Shown in pieces: positions 54,330 through 64,000 of a stretch of DNA of 64,000 nucleotides (its first letter is position 1; each line of letters begins with the position of its first letter). The translations under genes were made by a program, and so were the position numbers. The notes beneath the pieces are model-generated. The model saw nothing but the letters and a program-made list of their open reading frames with translations, did not search any database and was not told where the DNA came from. This DNA is from Symbiodinium natans (taxonomy: Eukaryota > Sar > Dinophyceae > Suessiales > Symbiodiniaceae): contig CAJNDS010002574.1 of the NCBI GenBank assembly GCA_905221605.1, forward strand, positions 186,001-250,000. Reading direction: 5' to 3'.

Positions 54330-57275
54330 TCCATGTCCTCGCCGTCCACATCATCCCTTTTCTCCTTTTCAACTTTCTCCTTCTCGACATCCATCATCAC
54401 ATCCTTCGATGATCGGCTAGGCTCGGATGTTTTCTTTTCTTGCAACATCCTTTCCACTAAGATTCGCACGCACTTGCTCGGCAATTTGCGCGATCATGGC
54501 AGCGTCCATGACTGGCGAGGCCACTGACACGGGAGATCCTCGTGAGTCTTCCCGCTCCAGTCGGGCCTTCTTCCTTTTCACCGCTTCAGCCTCTGCTGCC
54601 TCGAGCTCAGCAATCCCTTCTTTTCGCTTTTTCTCAGCTTCTTCTCGATCCTGCTGATCCACAGCTTCCTTTACCATCTCTCTTAACGCCTTTTCCTCAA
54701 TCTCAAAGTCATCAATTCCTTCGCACATGATCTGCCACACCTGCTGCCACACATCCGACGGCATCATCAGATTGAATTTCTCCACGTAATCCGTTGGGAG
54801 ACGCCACTTGCATTCGCATTCCCAATTGACCATGCTCCTGGTCTCGTACTCGGTAACTTTATTCCAACCGTTGGCCTTGTTTTTCTCTTCATCCTCAACG
54901 ATCGGAACTAACGACCCCAACACCGCCTTGTAGTTGCCATAGACGTGAAACGCCCAACGCGGCACTGGTCGGTTCTCCTTGGCCAAGGTCGGATCGTGAA
55001 TCCTCATCGTGATGCACGAAAGCATCGAGATCGCCCGCACCCCATTCAACATCTCTTGGAAGATCACCATGCCTTTCTTTGCATGATCTTTCCAGCGGTT
55101 GATCCACGGTGGATGCACAATGCTCTCCATCTCGTCTTTCAAGCACCGTTCTCCGCAGAGGATTGGCAGTGCAAACAACACATCTACCAACCTCAAGATC
55201 CCAAGGTCTTGGGTCTCACCCAGAAGGAGCACAGGTGTGATCCCCTTTCTCTTGGGGTATCGTACGAAACTGATCACACTCAGAGCAAACGTGGATTGTG
55301 GCACTTCGAGGTACAGCACACCTTCAGTCACCGCTGTCTCGTGAATCAGGGCCTTGCCACCCGTCTTTCCACGGAGATCAATGACCCCCAACAGCTTCGA
55401 AGGTTTCGGCTCCACCTCGGCAATCTCTTGCACCGGCTTCACCAGCTTTTCATAGCTGTTTTGGTACTTCACCATATCCCTGTCTGACAGCTCGGTGACA
55501 TACTTCGACACATCCAGATCTTCGATTGCCGTTCCACGACGACAGATCGCCCACCAGGCATCGTTGTACCACGTCGGCGGTTCCTGCGCAGCCAGGTCTG
55601 GAACCAGCTCAACCATGCGCTCCAGGGATTTGGGCATACTCTTGGGTTTCGGAGGCTGCTGCCCTGAGCCTTGGGCAACTCTTCTCCCCTCACCCTTTTC
55701 ACCTTTCTTTCCTGCAGCCCTTTTCTCTTTCTCGCCCTCTCGGAGACGGAACGCGTGCGATGCGTCCGATCCATAAACGGTCACAACCGTTTGGCACCTC
55801 AAGCACTGGGGCTTTCCTTCATCTGTCCAGCCAAGCCCGGACGCGCGGTCACTTCTGAAGAGCCATTTGCAGGGCTTACACCAAAACGGCGCTTCCATCT
55901 CGGCGCCCTTCACTGTTTTCTCGGAGCTTCTTTCAGTACCCATTCTGTCGTCCTCACCTTCAGGCACGACTTCCAGGCTCGGGCTAGCTTCGGTTGTGCT
56001 TGAACCAGAGTTCCTGCAGGTTGACCACAAATCCATACTTCGGGTACAACATGGGGGGCTTTCACTTAGATCACTGGAGTTATCAGAAATTTCACTTTCC
56101 TTGATGCAATTTTGAAAAACATCATCGCACCGTTGTCCAGCTGCCTCGGATTCCACAACTCGACGTCCAGTTGCTCCAGCATACTGGTACGTCCCGGTCG
56201 GCCATCCAATGTGGCGTCGCAGACCACAGATCCTCCAGACTTGTTGCACATTCTCGTCAGGATAGATTCCCAAGGCTCGCTGGTGTTGACAGAATGTCAA
56301 ATGATTCAAACATTTGGTAAGAACATCCGCAATCATCCCCGCCGTAGGGCACCACATGACCTTAAGGGTCTGAGCTTCTTGGATTCTCTCCTGAAGATAG
56401 CAGACAGCTATGTCTAAGTGACGAACTCGTCTACTCAGACCTCTGTTCAGGTCGGTATGCAACCGGATGGTGATCTCTGACTCGGCTAATTGGCCGATCA
56501 ATGTCGCCAGTCCCTCGCTTTCCTGCACCGTAGTCAAGATTGCTCTCAACTCAGCCTCACACGAACTCAACGACACACTCGAGACTCGGGAGATTCCCTT
56601 TATCAGGCATCCTCTGTAAAGATGGCTATGCCTGACACAGATCTTCGTCCCAGTGAAGCCTGCGGTGCCCAACTGGCATCCGCGTACACTTCCAGCTGCG
56701 CCGGCCCACTATCTGGCACATCACCATCAGGACCGTAGTACTGCCAAGCATGGTATTGTCCCTTGAGGAACCTAATCACTTGTCGCAATGCTTGTTCAAA
56801 GCATGCTGTTGGCTTGGACTGTCCCTGCGAAAGGATGGACATCCAACGACTCAGGTCAGGCCTTGACTGACCCCACCAGGCAATCCGGCCCAGTACTGCT
56901 CGGTATCTAGCAGCTGCAGCGTCACTCAGCTCTGGATCCGAACCGAACCACTTGCGATGTCTGGAGGGGCAGTAACCACCTTCAAGTCCTTACAGAACTC
57001 GGTCTCAAACAACGCATCCATGTACACCAGGGGCACTCTCATCCTGAGATGACTTCCTTGTCTCTCAATCTCTCGCCCCAGAATAAAGGTGATTCCGTTT
57101 CTCTCCATTCAGGGTGTCAGTGACCAGTCGAATGGACTCTTTGGTTTCACATAGAATCAAATCATCCACATAGCATAACATGAGGAATCTCTTTCCTCTC
57201 ACTGTTTGGCTACAACCCTTAAACCACTCATGGCTTGATCCAGGATCATGAACGCCGGGACATAAAAGTCCTTGC
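54330..57275 (-). pseudogene. Ty1/copia element 1, decayed copy
   Basis: Same Pol as element 2 but broken. From the right, the frame reads CKDFYVPAFMILDQAMSGLR, then loses about 30 residues and resumes at RGKRFLMLCYVDDLILCET. Further losses remove the LKIKETGRITS section, an 8-residue VKTVEKGR section and an 8-residue SSSARAVL section just after the RNase H motif HTD. A TTCGG duplication (about 56950) and a 1-nt loss (about 56615) shift frame. From about 56620 to 54417 the frame is open for some 730 codons, carrying the RNase H end (SSCEAELRAI, HLDIAVCYLQERI) and the long C-terminal extension with its zinc ribbon (CKPC..CLRC, 55793-55881). A late shift near 54417 separates it from the original stop near 54330. 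It is cut off at 57275, where unrelated sequence begins. Confidence 0.8.
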
Positions 57276-57475
57276 AGGCAGACACACCAAAGCATCTCCG
57301 ATTTTGCCTGGGCCTTCCCTGACTCTCTGCCGCCCGAAGCCACTGCCCAAGGTCTCACGACGGGGGACCCGAGTCCTCCGTCGAGATAGCTCGCCGACGC
57401 AAAGCCCAGACCAATCCCACAAGAAGACCCAGACGCCTGAAGCCGGCACAGCCTTGCCTGCGGAAGCACAAGTCT
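57276..57475. other. Junction segment
   Basis: Sequence beyond the truncated copia element 1. The plus-strand frame is open but Pro/Ser/Arg-rich, and nothing is recognised. Confidence 0.4.
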
Positions 57476-57985
57476 CAGCCTCCACAATGCCCCATCCCAA
57501 TGGATGGAGCACCTGCCCTTACACTTCACGCAAGAGGCGGTGCAAGATATGATTGACAAGTTCAAGGCCAATTACTCTGGCGAGCTTCTCGACCAGATCC
57601 ATACCCAGCATTCGCCTTCTCAGCCTGGTCTCAAGCCGGGAGAAAAGCTCCGCTGGATCCTCTGGCAGTTCCGCCTCTCTGCCAAGCAATACCAAGAGCA
57701 CATGGAGGCTAAAACCGCCAAGCCCATCCGCACAAGCCCAGATCATCGCCTCCGCCTTCTTTGGAAAGACGCCCGAATGCCCGTAGTTGAAGCTACAACA
57801 GCCAGACGCCCCGCTCGGCTTGCGCACGCCCCACCACTGCGAACTTATTGCTGCGGATCGCAAAATCTGGGCAGCCATTTCTGACCCAGTGGCCCAGTCC
57901 TGTTTTTGGACGATGCCTTGCACAAGCTCACGGCCATCCGCAACAACCTTTTGAGGCACCCCCTGTAAGACGTGCCCAACCACCC
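57476..57985 (+). pseudogene. N-terminal (gag-like) fragment of a dinoflagellate RT polyprotein
   Basis: The plus strand, with two frame changes, reads FTQEAVQDMIDKFKANYSGE, then PSIRLLSLVSSREK, then WQFRLSAKQYQEHMEAKTAK, then QIIASAFFGKTPECPV, then LIAADRKIWAAISDP. This series ('eaVq-mId-fKANYpGELL', 'PSiRLLSLV', 'PWq-RmSakqYqe--ea-t-k') is, from memory, the N-terminal region preceding the CCCH finger and RT in abundant dinoflagellate polyproteins. It therefore belongs with the RT and RNase H pieces at 50-51 kb, but not to the copia elements around it. Frameshifts at about 57.60 and 57.73 kb. Confidence 0.45.
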
Positions 57986-58365
57986 GCCCTTTGCAACATC
58001 GTCTAGACGGACTGGGCCTTGTGCCAGCAGCTTCTGCGCGCCTCGGCAGCTCATGTTACCTCAGTGGCTGCCTGTGCTTTTGGGGTAACTTTGGTTCAAT
58101 CTTGGGTCCGCATCCCCACATTGGAGGAGTGCAGAAAAACTGCGTCCATGCTTTTGGGCACCCTCTCTGCGCAACAAGAGAAACGGCAAGTACATTAGCT
58201 CAGCACAGCCGAATGCCCAGCGGCATTGGCATGCAGCCTGCTTCAAAATTTCCAACACATGGCCAAGTTCGGCCCCTCTGCCCATCTCGCCCCTGGAGTC
58301 GGTCACGTCCGACCACATGGCGAGCTTCGGACAGTTGTTGACAATCTTGCAGAAGGCGTCAAGCG
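57986..58365 (-). other. Unassigned, with exon-like minus frame
   Basis: The minus frame is open and reads AELMYLPFLLLRREGAQKHG downstream of ELGHVLEILKQAACQCRWAF. Looks protein-like but is not recognised. Confidence 0.25.
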
Positions 58366-59186
58366 TGAAAAAACGAAGGTCCCTCTGGTACCTTTTCCCT
58401 TGAAAGCACGAACCCTGACCTCTCACACAAGTGCGGACAGCTCTCTCTTTTTCACAGTCAGAGCCACTTGAGCCAAAAGTCACGAAGTGCACAAACTAAA
58501 CGAATTCTCTCTTGTGAGCTTAAACTCAGCTTCAGAACGAAGTTCCTACACACTGCACACTCACTTTAAATAGCGTATTGGGCAAAAACACACTCGTATG
58601 ATTTCCTTGGAAATCAACGAGGCATAAACCATCGAGGATGGGATCACACGGATTCCCAATCACTCCGAAGCAAAACAAACCTATACAAGCTGATCCAAAA
58701 CATGACAAAAACATCAATGATCAGCCACAATCTTCCACCCCCCGCATTTTGCTGAGGGTTCATGTCAAAGATCTGAAGTCCAAGCCCAGCTCGGCACTTC
58801 AACACTAAGGGGATGCCCTGGCCACATTCCCTTGGTGCGTACTCGCCACCAAACGAAACAAACAACACACCAGTCGATCTCTGACATCAAACTTAAAACT
58901 CATGCAAGATCCCACCATCAGGCAGGTTGTCCTGGGTCCACATCACTGGTAACCCAAGAGTTCGTTGTCCAAACACGTGAAAAACGAATTAAACTTGCAT
59001 CCACCTGCACTGGGGCAGGGTTGTCTTGGAACGAATCCAAGAGTTCGTGGTGACAAACACGTGAAAACGAATTAATGCAAGCTTCAGATGTTTCCCACTC
59101 AGCACTCGACCTTGTCGTGGTACTCCTCCTCAGTCTCGCATCTTCCAGGTCACCAAACTCACCAACTAGCATCGGCTAGCTGATCC
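58366..59186 (-). repeat. LTR-like repeat of copia element 2 (3' side)
   Basis: Partner of the repeat at 53265-54075 (see there). Starts CG|TGAAAAAACGAAGG at 58366 and lies just past the stop of element 2. Homology to element 1 fades toward 59186. 59187-59474 would be the segment between LTR and stop codon. Confidence 0.6.
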
Positions 59187-59474
59187 TTCAAGAAAAGATT
59201 GGCTTCATAGTTTCGCTTCTTCCAGCGTACCATCAGCCAAAAACGTCTTCAGAGGTGGCAATCAGACGCCTTGCAGAAGGGGCTATAGAGTCCCTCGTTG
59301 AGTTTCATCATCATTTTGCCTCCTCTTTGCAAACTTCTCATGCACTGAAACAAGGGCTCACACTAACCAGAAAAATCGCGGGCGCTCCATGGCGGCAACG
59401 CGGCCATGGCTTCCAAAAAATGGCTGCGGGTTTCACTCACCCACCCAACCACTGAGATCACTTAGCATCTCAGT

Positions 59475-62400
59475 TCATTCTTCATCCTCTTCGCCCTTCT
59501 TCTCGCCAGCTCCAGTTGACTCCATCAACTTGGCGCGGCGCTCCTTGGCGGCTTCCTTCATCTCCGCCAACTCAGCCGTCCTCGTTTCCATCACCACATC
59601 CTGCGAAGATCGGCTAGGCTCAGCTGGCGTCTCCGCAGGCCTCTCAGTTGGCTGGTCTCCAACCTTTCTCTTCTTCTCTTCCAACATCAGCTCCAAATCG
59701 GCAACACTAAAGCTTGCCTTCACACGCTCAGCAATCTGCGCGATAGCTGCTGCATCCAACTCAGATGGTACAACTGACACAGGCGAGCGAACCGCTTCGC
59801 CTTCCAGCTTTGCTCTCTTAGCAGCTTCTTCCTCGGCAGCTGACAGGTCGGCGATGCGCTTGCGCTTTCGCTCAGCTTCCTCGAACTCTCGGTCTTGCTG
59901 TTCCGCTGCAGCCTTGAGGATCCGCTTCAGGTCCTTTTCCTCCTTCTCGAGTTTCCCAACATTCTCACCCATGATCCCAAAGGCTTGCTGCCACATGTCG
60001 GCAGGCAACGTCAAGTTGAACCTCACCACATAGTCGGTCGGCAAGTGCCACTTACACTTGCAGATCCACACAACACCGCTTCGAGTCTCACTCGCAACCA
60101 CCTTCTTCCAGCTTGCCGCCCTCTGCGTGTCGGTGATCTCCTCTTTCTTTTTCTCCAGGTCCTCCAAGAATCCTGCAACAGACTCCATCACGGATCTGTA
60201 GTGGCTGTAGGCCACAAACGACCACTTGGGGACTGGTCTCTCCCTCAGCTCCGGCTCGTGAATCCGAAGTGTATCACACGACAACATCGAAATCACTCGC
60301 ACTCGCTCCACCAGTTCCTTAAACACCAAGGATCCTTCCTTTGCACTTCTCTTCCAGCGCAACACCCATGGGGGATAATACGAGCTCTCAGCTTCATCCT
60401 CCATGATCCTCTCTGCTCCCAAAATGGGTAGCATGCACAACAGATCCACCATCCGCAAGACTCCGAGGTCCTGGTGCTCACCCAGAAGCAAAACAGGGAT
60501 TATCCCTTTTCTCTTCAAGTACCTCACGAAGCTCAACATCGCCAGGCCACACGTTCCCGGCGGCACTTCCATGTACAGTCCTCCTTCATTCACTGCCATC
60601 TCCCAGATGATGGCCTTGCCACCAATCTGTCCACGGACATCCAAGATTCCGAAGATCTTCGTGGGTTTCTCCTGTAGCTCACACACCTCCTGGATGGGCT
60701 TCACCAGCTTCTCGTATGAGCTTTGATAGCGCAACATATCCTTGTCGGATAGCGTGCCTATCACGTCCTTGAGCTCTAGCTCATCCACTGGAGTTCCGCG
60801 CCGGCAGATACTCCATGACACATCACCGAACCACTTCGGCGGCTCTGGATCCGCCAGCTCCGGAAACACGTCGACCATCCGTTCAATCACCTTCGGCATG
60901 GCCTTGGGTTTCGGTGCAGCTTGGCCTGAGCCTCGGCTTTCACCTTTATCACCCCTTTTTCCAGCAGCTCGGCGCTCCTTCTCTGCCTCTCGGAGATGGA
61001 ATGCATGGCTTGCATCCGTGCCAGAGACTGTCACAGTCTGTTTGCACTTTTCGCACTTGGGCTTGCCACTTTCATCCCAGCTCAACCCGGCAGCATGCTC
61101 GGATCTGAACAACCATTTGCAAACCTTACACCAAAAGGGGCTTTTCATCTCAGCACCCTGCTCACCCTTCCTGCTGTCTTCAGCTGCCATTTTCCTGTCC
61201 TTCACCAAAGGTACAGGCTCCAGGCTAGGGCTAGCTTCCGTGGTGCTTGAACCAAAGCTTTTGCGGTTGGACCATAAATCCATTTCTTGAACCTCAGGGG
61301 AAGAGTCTTCACGAAGGGTTTCGGGACTTCTAAGGTGGAAATTTTCAAAAACTTCACCACACTTTTTCACACTTTTCAACGATCCAACTTGCTCCACACT
61401 GCATCCAGTTGCCTCGGCACACTGGCATGCCTGAACTCCAACCCTTGGTCGGATTCCACAGATCCTCCACACCTGCTGCACATCTTCACCAGGGTATATA
61501 CCCATAGCTTGCTGGTGCTGACAGAATGTCACTTGACTCAAGCACTTTGTAAGAACGTCAGCGATCATTCCCGCTGTCGGGCACCAAATGACCTTCAAGG
61601 TCTGAGCTTCCTGTATCCGCTCCTGAAGATAGCAGACAGCGATGTCTAAGTGGCGAACTCGCCTACTCAACCCACGGTTTAGCAAAACCGCTCTCGCTGA
61701 GGAACTGTCAGTGTGCAATCGGATCGTGACATCTGACTCGGCCAACTGACCGATCAAAGTCGCAAGTCCCTCACTCTCCTGTACCGCAGTCAAGATGGCT
61801 CTCAACTCGGCTTCACAAGAACTCAGCGATACACACCCTTGAACTCGAGAGATTCCCTTGATCAGGCATCCTCTATAAAAGATGGCTATGCCCGACACAG
61901 ATCTTCGTCCTAACGACGCTTGGGGTGCCCAACTGGCATCCGCATACACTTCCAGCTGCGCCGGCCCACTGTCTGGTACATTCCCATCAGGGCCAAAGTA
62001 CTGCCATGCATGGTATTGTCCCTTTAGGAACCTAATCACTTGTCGCAATGCTTGCTCAAAGCATGCTGTTGGCTTGGACTGTCCTTGCGAAAGAATGGAC
62101 ATCCACCTACTCAGGTCAGGTCTCGACTGACCCCACCATGCAATCCGGCCAAGTACTGCTCTGTACCTCGCAGCTGCAGTGTCACTCAACTCAGGATCCG
62201 AACCACTTGCTCTGCCCTTCTCGACCGTTTTCACGATGTCCGGAGGAGCAGTAACCACCTTCAGGTCCTTACAGAACTCTGTCTCGAACAGGGCATCTAA
62301 GTATGCCGGGGGCACTCGCATCCTGAGATGACTCCCTTGTCTCTCAATCTCTCGCCCCAAAAAGGTGATCTTTCCACCAGTGGAAGTGATTCGACCCGTT

Positions 62401-64000
62401 TCCTTGATCTTCAACTCTCCGTTCAGGGTGTCGGTCACCAACCGAATGGCATCTCTAGTGCCACACAGAATCAAATCGTCCACATAGCACAACATGAGGA
62501 ATCTTTTCCCTCTCACAGTGCCCTCGAAGACGGAAGGTTCCGTTGGGCATTGCTTCAACCCAACTTTCTTCACAACTGTCGCCAGCTTCAAGTTCCAAGC
62601 TTTGGCGGCAACTCTCAAACCATTCATGGCTTGATCCAGAATCATAAACACCGGGACATAATAGTCCTTGCAGGCGGAAACATCCTTGGGCAATTGGATA
62701 ATCGCCTTCGATCCTTTCGGAAGGGGGGAATGCAAGAATGCAGTGCTAACATCCAAAGTTGCGACATCCATAGCATCTACCGAAGCAATGGCCAAAAGCG
62801 TCCGTAACGCTTCTAAAGAAGGAGTCGTAGCACTCAGTCCTAAAGATGATGCTGTGCTCCCCTTTGCGATGTCTTGCACCACACACCGAGCTCTCACAGC
62901 TTCCTTGCCATTCACCACCTTTGGGCCTATGACCCATCGGGTTGGGATGATCTTTATCCCATGCTGACGAGCAAACTTCTGAGCCTCGTCTGCTCCAACC
63001 ACTCTCCCTGCTTTGTGAGCAGTCATACTCTGCAGCTCAGTTCGCCGGCCTTCCACTGTTTTATCCACATCTAATGGACATCCATCTATCTCAGACAGAA
63101 CACTCGTGGGTCTTGCCAGCCAAACTTGGGATCCACACACCTTCATGGACTCCGGGAAAGTGCTATTCTTGTTGAGCAGAATCGAATTGGTCACATGTAC
63201 CAACTTCGGACTCTCGTCACTGCTTACCATTTTAATAGGACCTTGAGGCACATCGAGTCTTGGGTCTAAACAAATACGATTGATCAGCCGGGGAACTCGA
63301 TTGGACTCATCTGGAACTGAGTTCACATCTGAAGTTAAACTCTCTAAACGCCGGGGAACTCGACTGGACTCATTTGGAACTGAATCCACATCCATTTGAG
63401 GTTTTTCTTCCTCCATTGGGATCGCTTCATCCTCAGCGGGAGTTTCTCCTTCGAAGTATCCAGGTTCCATTGCCTCATCTGGAATCCCTTGGTAAGGCAA
63501 ACTTGGATCCTCAAAATCCTCCATGTCAACATCCACAACTTCTGTCGCAGGTGTTGGGACGCTTTGCCTCTCCTCCAACTTGGGATCTGGTCGACTCTCA
63601 TAGGTGATCTTCGGGCGTTTCAGGAGTGAAGGCTCACTTCCAGACTCCATCACCCCCGCATCCTTTGAGCTTCTCTGGTCCATTTTTGGAGTTTCCTCTG
63701 TTGGTTCTTTCGATTCCAACCGTTGTCGTTGAGCTTTCAACCAATCATCATACCGTTTTCGGCATTCAGCATTGTGGTTGGCTTTTCCTCTTTTTGGACC
63801 ACACGCAGGACAGTTCGCTGTGCCACCATGTTCCTTCACCCATGCAGCTGGAGGTCCAACTTTGCTCATGTCTGTGGTCGGTCCATCAGACACTCGGCCC
63901 TCAAAGGCCTTGTCCGCTTCACCTTCAATCCGATCGGGCACACCATCCTCTTTCTCCTTCAGAATCGGGGGAGCCAATGTATCCGATGGATCATGCTCCT
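59475..64000 (-). CDS. Ty1/copia retrotransposon Pol with long C-terminal extension (partial)
   Basis: Minus-strand open frame of more than 1500 codons, still open at the window edge, so the protease and integrase core lie outside. From the N-terminal side: a Cys/His piece CPACGPKRGKANHNAECRKR, acidic linker, reverse transcriptase (RWVIGPKVVNGKEAVRARCV, LDVSTAFLHSPLPKGSKAI, catalytic CYVDDLILC at 62475-62486), and RNase H (VYADASWAP, SSCEAELRAI, HTDSSSARAVLLNRGLSRR, HLDIAVCYLQERI). All catalytic Asp/Glu are intact. After RNase H, where Ty1/copia Pol normally ends, about 600 more residues follow. They hold a zinc ribbon C-x2-C-x21-C-x2-C (61042-61131), a globular region with a hydrophobic core (LGVLRMVDLLCMLPILGAER), and a Lys/Glu-rich coiled-coil tail ending GEEDEE. 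No frameshift anywhere, so it is probably young and possibly active. Copia class is secure; the role of the extension is unknown. Confidence 0.9.
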   Translation of the reverse strand, partial: EHDPSDTLAPPILKEKEDGVPDRIEGEADKAFEGRVSDGPTTDMSKVGPPAAWVKEHGGTANCPACGPKRGKANHNAECRKRYDDWLKAQRQRLESKEPTEETPKMDQRSSKDAGVMESGSEPSLLKRPKITYESRPDPKLEERQSVPTPATEVVDVDMEDFEDPSLPYQGIPDEAMEPGYFEGETPAEDEAIPMEEEKPQMDVDSVPNESSRVPRRLESLTSDVNSVPDESNRVPRLINRICLDPRLDVPQGPIKMVSSDESPKLVHVTNSILLNKNSTFPESMKVCGSQVWLARPTSVLSEIDGCPLDVDKTVEGRRTELQSMTAHKAGRVVGADEAQKFARQHGIKIIPTRWVIGPKVVNGKEAVRARCVVQDIAKGSTASSLGLSATTPSLEALRTLLAIASVDAMDVATLDVSTAFLHSPLPKGSKAIIQLPKDVSACKDYYVPVFMILDQAMNGLRVAAKAWNLKLATVVKKVGLKQCPTEPSVFEGTVRGKRFLMLCYVDDLILCGTRDAIRLVTDTLNGELKIKETGRITSTGGKITFLGREIERQGSHLRMRVPPAYLDALFETEFCKDLKVVTAPPDIVKTVEKGRASGSDPELSDTAAARYRAVLGRIAWWGQSRPDLSRWMSILSQGQSKPTACFEQALRQVIRFLKGQYHAWQYFGPDGNVPDSGPAQLEVYADASWAPQASLGRRSVSGIAIFYRGCLIKGISRVQGCVSLSSCEAELRAILTAVQESEGLATLIGQLAESDVTIRLHTDSSSARAVLLNRGLSRRVRHLDIAVCYLQERIQEAQTLKVIWCPTAGMIADVLTKCLSQVTFCQHQQAMGIYPGEDVQQVWRICGIRPRVGVQACQCAEATGCSVEQVGSLKSVKKCGEVFENFHLRSPETLREDSSPEVQEMDLWSNRKSFGSSTTEASPSLEPVPLVKDRKMAAEDSRKGEQGAEMKSPFWCKVCKWLFRSEHAAGLSWDESGKPKCEKCKQTVTVSGTDASHAFHLREAEKERRAAGKRGDKGESRGSGQAAPKPKAMPKVIERMVDVFPELADPEPPKWFGDVSWSICRRGTPVDELELKDVIGTLSDKDMLRYQSSYEKLVKPIQEVCELQEKPTKIFGILDVRGQIGGKAIIWEMAVNEGGLYMEVPPGTCGLAMLSFVRYLKRKGIIPVLLLGEHQDLGVLRMVDLLCMLPILGAERIMEDEAESSYYPPWVLRWKRSAKEGSLVFKELVERVRVISMLSCDTLRIHEPELRERPVPKWSFVAYSHYRSVMESVAGFLEDLEKKKEEITDTQRAASWKKVVASETRSGVVWICKCKWHLPTDYVVRFNLTLPADMWQQAFGIMGENVGKLEKEEKDLKRILKAAAEQQDREFEEAERKRKRIADLSAAEEEAAKRAKLEGEAVRSPVSVVPSELDAAAIAQIAERVKASFSVADLELMLEEKKRKVGDQPTERPAETPAEPSRSSQDVVMETRTAELAEMKEAAKERRAKLMESTGAGEKKGEEDEE
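61042..61131 (-). other. Zinc-ribbon segment in the copia C-terminal extension
   Basis: WCKVCKWLFRSEHAAGLSWD followed by ESGKPKCEKCKQTV gives C-x2-C-x21-C-x2-C. The same spacing is kept in element 1 (CKPC..CLRC) although a third of the other residues differ there, which suggests the cysteines were under constraint. Confidence 0.75.

Noticed and set aside
57065-57571. 168-codon minus-strand frame as a separate gene
   Set aside because: Its last third is the copia element 1 RT (CYVDDLILC) and the rest is antisense to the gag-like fragment. It is a chance join across the element border.
59389-60033. Ser/Ala/Phe-rich plus-strand frame of 214 codons
   Set aside because: Antisense shadow of the Lys/Glu-rich C-terminus of copia element 2.
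1-64000. Dinoflagellate spliced-leader relicts, tRNA or rRNA genes
   Set aside because: I looked for the spliced-leader core, cloverleaf-type B boxes and conserved rRNA words by eye and saw none that I could defend.

Overview
The window looks like nuclear DNA of a dinoflagellate, most likely a Symbiodiniaceae-type alga. This rests on several signals: genes split into small exons whose borders splice cleanly only with GA or GC donors as well as GT; an EF-hand membrane protein of a type I associate with dinoflagellates; octotricopeptide-like 'LSNVAWALATL' repeats; Ty1/copia retrotransposons with a long extra C-terminus; TTTAGGG-type telomere-like blocks; and very low gene density. No bacterial operon, rRNA, tRNA or CRISPR array was recognised. 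All family assignments come from motif recognition by eye, without database searches.

Layout. 1-25.4 kb: about 50% GC and mostly non-coding. Small plus-strand exons between 2.5 and 8.7 kb carry OPR-like repeats. A few weaker exon-like frames follow at 17, 21, 22.5 and 23 kb, with scattered microsatellites. 25.4-33.2 kb: repeats only. These are a short-module region with a semi-palindromic ATCATGAGCATCA-type motif, a TTTAGGG block (27.4 kb), a ~100-bp tandem repeat, a 4-kb G-rich array, an AATTCCGGGAATT inverted-repeat cluster and a G/T-rich ~130-bp tandem repeat. 33.2-43.4 kb: a strikingly AT-rich island holding four decayed copies of one non-LTR retrotransposon family in both orientations. 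A CCCTAAA array sits between two divergent copies. 43.4-49.3 kb: a 135-bp minisatellite, then a minus-strand multi-exon gene for an EF-hand, multi-pass membrane protein, then TTTAGGG-like blocks. 49.7-53.1 kb: broken pieces of dinoflagellate retro/virus-like polyproteins (RNase H, reverse transcriptase, P-loop helicase with a DNA-polymerase-B-like stretch). 53.3-64 kb: two related minus-strand Ty1/copia elements, each with a downstream LTR-like repeat. The left one is decayed. The right one is an open frame of at least 1500 codons that runs off the window.

The active-looking content is therefore one intact-looking retrotransposon polyprotein (59.5-64 kb), one host membrane-protein gene (44.5-48.4 kb) and one sparsely exonic OPR-like gene. 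The rest is repeat DNA and decayed mobile elements. The most unusual items are the ~600-residue C-terminal extension with a zinc ribbon on the copia Pol, the opposed internal telomere-like blocks with LINE remnants beside them, and the GA-donor introns whose phases and reading frames can be checked directly.
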